From NCBI GenBank assembly GCA_003175865.1, contig PSRF01000209.1, positions 1-8,022 on the forward strand: a stretch of 8,022 bases of DNA, given 5' to 3'. The translations under genes and the position numbers were made by a program. Below the pieces are notes generated by a model. The model had not been told where the DNA came from. It ran no database searches and saw only the letters and a list, made by a program, of their open reading frames with translations. Shown here piece by piece: positions 5,743 through 8,022 of the stretch (its first letter is position 1; every line of letters begins with the position of its first letter). This stretch comes from Blastocatellia bacterium. GTDB taxonomy: Bacteria > Acidobacteriota > Blastocatellia > Pyrinomonadales > Pyrinomonadaceae.

Positions 5743-6924
5743 TTGCGACGTCTGGACCTAAAAAAAGCGCAGGCTGCACGCCTGAACACGATTCGCGGAA
5801 TTAACCGCCAGATCGTTCTGAACTACGTTCGAGAACGGGAGCCAATTTCGCGTGCCGAGATCGCCCGCGAAACGGCGTTGCAGCGATCGACAATCTCAGA
5901 GCTCGTAGAGATCTTAAGAAATGATGGGTTAATTGAAGAGATCGGAGCCGGTGAGTCGACTGGCGGACGTCGACCAACCTTGTTGCGTTTGAGAACTGCT
6001 GGTCCAATTGCAATTGGTGTTGCGATTACTCCAACTGTTACCTGGATAGCTACAAGCGACTTGGCGGGACGTCTGATTGAGCAGGAAGAGTTTCGTACAG
6101 ATCCTGATTGGGAAAAAACATCGCAGCGAATCATCTCAACGGTAAATCGCCTTTCTGCCTGTAATAGTTCCTCCATTGAATCAATCGGCATCAGTGTTCC
6201 CGGTCTCATCGATCCAGCTGGCGTTGCCATTTATGTTCCGTATTTCAAGTGGCGCGGAATTCCGATTGGCGATGTCATCTCAAGTGGTACCGGCTTGCCA
6301 GTGAGAATTGATAATGATGCGAATTCGATTGCGCTTGCAGAGTTGTGGTTTGGTCGACCCGAGATCAGCAACGCTCGCGATTTCATCATGATCCTCGTTG
6401 CCGAGGGAGTCGGAACAGGAATCATCATTGATGGTCAGGTTTATCGAGGAGAGCGAGGCGCCGCAGGTGAGTTTGGCCATATGATCGTTGGAGCGCAGGC
6501 TCCGCTCGCGTGTTCTTGTGGCAACTTTGATTGTTGGGAAGCGTTTGCGTCTGAAGGCAGCGCACTCGCTCGATACAGGAAAATAAGCGACAACACAGCT
6601 GTCGATTTTCCAACGTTGGTCGACATGGCACTCGCCGGTGAAGAGTATGCAAGGTCTGCGTTATCGGAAACCGCGCATTACCTGGGTGTAGGCATTTCAA
6701 ATCTCGTCGTGGGTTTCAGTCCCGAAGTGGTGATCGTTAGTGGCGAGATTACTCGCGCTTGGTCTCTGGTTGAAATCGGTTTAAGTGAAACGATAGAACG
6801 AAGCATTAGAAGAGGTTTGCCTTCTGCGCGTATCACTGCGTCGACGCTTGGCGATCAGCCGACATTGATGGGTGCAATTAGTCTCGTTCTCGCAACAAAA
6901 TTCGCGGCTGACTTTGCAGCGTAG
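5743..6924 (+). CDS. ROK-family transcriptional regulator (NagC/XylR-like, 393 aa)
   Basis: The start is TTG 5743, with AAGGG at 5731-5735 and a 7-base spacer. The N-terminal winged helix-turn-helix covers about residues 20-83 (recognition region 36-55, ISRAEIARETALQRSTISEL; wing with GGRRP at 74-78). A ROK domain (PF00480) follows. The usual DxGGT phosphate loop is degenerate (GVAITPT, about 92-98), so sugar kinase activity is unlikely. The ligand-pocket DNDAN (190-194) and GEFGH (243-247 region, H246) are present. Zinc ligands H246, C257, C259 and C264 are intact (CSCGNFDC, with Asp replacing the usual Gly before the last Cys). GVGTG is at about 225-229. Such proteins are cytoplasmic repressors or activators that respond to sugars or sugar derivatives. 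The gene is probably co-transcribed with the propeller upstream, and it lies directly before the TonB receptor promoter, which it likely controls. Confidence 0.93.
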   Translation: MRRLDLKKAQAARLNTIRGINRQIVLNYVREREPISRAEIARETALQRSTISELVEILRNDGLIEEIGAGESTGGRRPTLLRLRTAGPIAIGVAITPTVTWIATSDLAGRLIEQEEFRTDPDWEKTSQRIISTVNRLSACNSSSIESIGISVPGLIDPAGVAIYVPYFKWRGIPIGDVISSGTGLPVRIDNDANSIALAELWFGRPEISNARDFIMILVAEGVGTGIIIDGQVYRGERGAAGEFGHMIVGAQAPLACSCGNFDCWEAFASEGSALARYRKISDNTAVDFPTLVDMALAGEEYARSALSETAHYLGVGISNLVVGFSPEVVIVSGEITRAWSLVEIGLSETIERSIRRGLPSARITASTLGDQPTLMGAISLVLATKFAADFAA

Positions 6925-6979
6925 CACCTATCGGCTCGTCCTGAGTCGAACAAATCATGACAACCGTTTAAGAAAATCG

Positions 6980-7008
6980 TTGACAGACCTACGAACTTGT
7001 ATTAAATA
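6980..7008 (+). promoter_or_regulatory. Sigma-70-type promoter of the Oar-like receptor gene
   Basis: TTGACA at 6980-6985 is followed after 17 bases by TAAATA (7003-7008). The overlapping TTAAAT with a 16-base spacer is an equally acceptable -10. Transcription should begin at about 7013-7017, giving a leader of about 180 bases before ATG 7196. The -35 is perfect and the -10 is moderate, which suits a regulated promoter. Confidence 0.6.
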
Positions 7009-7009
7009 C

Positions 7010-7030
7010 TTTGTTGGTTCTGGCAACAAA
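7010..7030. promoter_or_regulatory. Candidate operator, probably for the adjacent ROK regulator
   Basis: A perfect 21-base dyad, TTTGTTG-N7-CAACAAA, lies immediately downstream of the -10 element and covers the predicted transcription start. Half-site spacing of about 14 bases suits a dimeric winged-HTH protein. NagC/Mlc-type ROK regulators are known to bind AT-rich dyads with a similar gap. The position would block RNA polymerase, so repression is the natural reading. Assigning it to the ROK protein rests on adjacency. Confidence 0.55.
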
Positions 7031-7039
7031 CTCAAGATA

Positions 7040-7164
7040 GTTTAAGGCTTCGTCCCCAGCGACCTTAAACCCCGTCTCGCTAAAAATTTATTAGGCCACG
7101 CACTTATGCGCGCTGGCTCCGGAATTTAGAAATCGCAGCAGCCACTCAGCAGCAGTCTGAGTGG
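7040..7164 (+). promoter_or_regulatory. Structured 5' leader of the receptor transcript
   Basis: Three possible stems are visible. The first pairs GTTTAAGG (7040-7047) with CCTTAAAC (7063-7070) perfectly, with an inner TCG/CGA stem. The second pairs GCCACGC with GCGCTGGC-type bases between 7095 and 7117, with one bulge. The third pairs CCACTCAG (7142-7149) with CTGAGTGG (7157-7164) perfectly over a 7-base loop, about 20 bases before the Shine-Dalgarno region. None is followed by a T run, so they are not ordinary terminators. I do not recognise a known riboswitch class. A role in mRNA stability or translational control is possible. Confidence 0.45.
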
Positions 7165-7195
7165 GTTCTCCTACGTTGAGCTACGAGGTTCTGCC

Positions 7196-8022
7196 ATGAA
7201 GACTTTCCGGTTTTTTCTGCGCCTGCTGGGCACGGCAGGTATGTCATTGATTGTTCTGAGTATCCTTTCAACCTCAGCATTCTCCCAAACTAATAAAGCT
7301 GACATTGTTGGGACTGTAAAAGACTCTAGTGGTGCGGCGATACCCGGAGCGACCGTGACGATCACTAAAGTCGACACCGGCGCCGAACGAACCGTCACCG
7401 CGAACGATGATGGGAATTACAACGCTCCGCTTCTCGATATCGGCACTTATAAAGTCACAGCCACGAAGCAGGGGTATCAAACTGTGACTCGAGAAAATTT
7501 GGTCCTGGAGACCAATGATCGTTTGCGTGTCGATTTAGAACTCAAAGCCGGTGATGTGACTGCTGAAGTAACTATCAGTGCCGCAGCGCCGCTTGTGGAA
7601 ACTGATACCAGTAATCGCGGTGCTGTTGTGACTGGTCGTGAAGTTACTGAGCTTCCTTTGTCGGGACGCAATTTCACGCAACTCGCGACATTGATGCCAG
7701 GAGTTGCGGCGGCAAGCAATACAGGCTTCGGCGGAACTGGTCCCGATGCACGACAGTTCAACAATGGCGATCCACGAGCCGGTGACGGTGGTCCAGGGAG
7801 CAGCAACACGCAAGGGTCGACAGAGAACTCGCGCTTTGCTCGATCTGGCAGTGGTGCATTGTCAGTGAACGGTCAGCGCTCTACGAACAACAACTTTTCG
7901 CTCGACGGTGTTGATAACAATGAACCTCAGTTCGGTACCATTGGTGTGTTTCCGAACCCGGACGCTATTGCCGAATTCAAGGTCACCACAAGTGTTCCTC
8001 CGGCGGAAGTAGGTCGAGCTGG
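7196..8022 (+). CDS. Oar-like TonB-dependent outer-membrane receptor, N-terminal 275 codons (partial)
   Basis: ATG 7196 follows CGAGG (7184-7188) with a 7-base spacer and opens a frame with no stop to the right edge. Residues 1-30 are a signal peptide (MKTFRFFLRLLG, cleavage near AFS-Q). Residues about 35-120 are a carboxypeptidase-regulatory-like beta-sandwich (DIVGTVKDSSGAAIPGATVTI, DDGNYNAPLLDIGTYKV). A plug-like region follows, with VVTGREVTELPLSGRNFTQL, a Gly/Asn/Ser-rich insertion (about 170-215), LSVNGQRSTNNNFSLDGVDNN, and AIAEFKVTTS near the end. This order is that of the large (about 1000-1200 aa) Oar-type receptors expanded in Acidobacteria, so only about a quarter is present. It should lie in the outer membrane and import or bind a large nutrient, driven by TonB. 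The upstream ROK regulator and dyad suggest a carbohydrate-related ligand. No TonB box could be assigned with confidence. Confidence 0.93.
   Translation, partial: MKTFRFFLRLLGTAGMSLIVLSILSTSAFSQTNKADIVGTVKDSSGAAIPGATVTITKVDTGAERTVTANDDGNYNAPLLDIGTYKVTATKQGYQTVTRENLVLETNDRLRVDLELKAGDVTAEVTISAAAPLVETDTSNRGAVVTGREVTELPLSGRNFTQLATLMPGVAAASNTGFGGTGPDARQFNNGDPRAGDGGPGSSNTQGSTENSRFARSGSGALSVNGQRSTNNNFSLDGVDNNEPQFGTIGVFPNPDAIAEFKVTTSVPPAEVGRA

Noticed and set aside
6925..6960. Sequence CTCGTCCTGAGTCGAAC after the ROK gene as a terminator or REP element
   Set aside because: It resembles one half of a common dispersed repeat, but there is no matching second arm and no T run, so no terminator or complete repeat can be supported.
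7171..7813. Minus-strand open frames under the receptor gene
   Set aside because: They are shadows of the well-supported Oar-like reading frame on the plus strand.

Overview
The window looks like a chromosomal stretch from a member of the Acidobacteriota, possibly a Blastocatellia/Pyrinomonadales-type genome of moderate GC. That placement is inferred from gene content: an Oar-like TonB-dependent receptor with an N-terminal carboxypeptidase-regulatory-like domain, two secreted FG-GAP/ASPIC-UnbV (CRTAC1-like) proteins, small secreted proteins of the kind common in that phylum, and what appears to be the start of a Planctomycete/Acidobacteria-type ECF sigma factor. No rRNA, tRNA, CRISPR array or transposase gene is visible.

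Layout. Positions 1-56 (minus strand) hold the first 18 codons of a probable ECF sigma factor that runs off the left edge. After a divergent gap, all remaining genes are on the plus strand. They are two small signal-peptide proteins of unknown function (344-781 and 1091-1600), two paralogous exported beta-propeller proteins of about 600 residues (1727-3538 and 3900-5732), a ROK-family transcriptional regulator (5743-6924) starting 10 bases after the second propeller gene, and the first 275 codons of an Oar-like outer-membrane receptor (from 7196), cut by the right edge.

The gaps are rich in palindromic DNA. A terminator-like GC hairpin (804-834) and a long interrupted inverted repeat (857-967) follow the first secreted gene. 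A different inverted repeat (1633-1714) lies directly against the start codon of the first propeller gene. A nested, four-hairpin composite palindrome of about 176 bp (3592-3767) separates the two propeller genes. These look like small non-autonomous repeats (REPIN/MITE-like) of three different sequences.

The most coherent functional unit is at the right. The ROK regulator is followed by a sigma-70-type promoter (TTGACA at 6980), and a perfect 7-bp inverted repeat with a 7-bp spacer (7010-7030) sits where transcription should begin. A leader of about 180 nt with three possible hairpins then leads into the receptor gene. The simplest reading is a repressor-operator-receptor circuit, in which the ROK protein senses a sugar-like ligand and controls the outer-membrane importer. 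The second propeller gene probably shares a transcript with the regulator, since it has its own good promoter at 3797-3825. Linking the secreted propellers to the same uptake process is inference.
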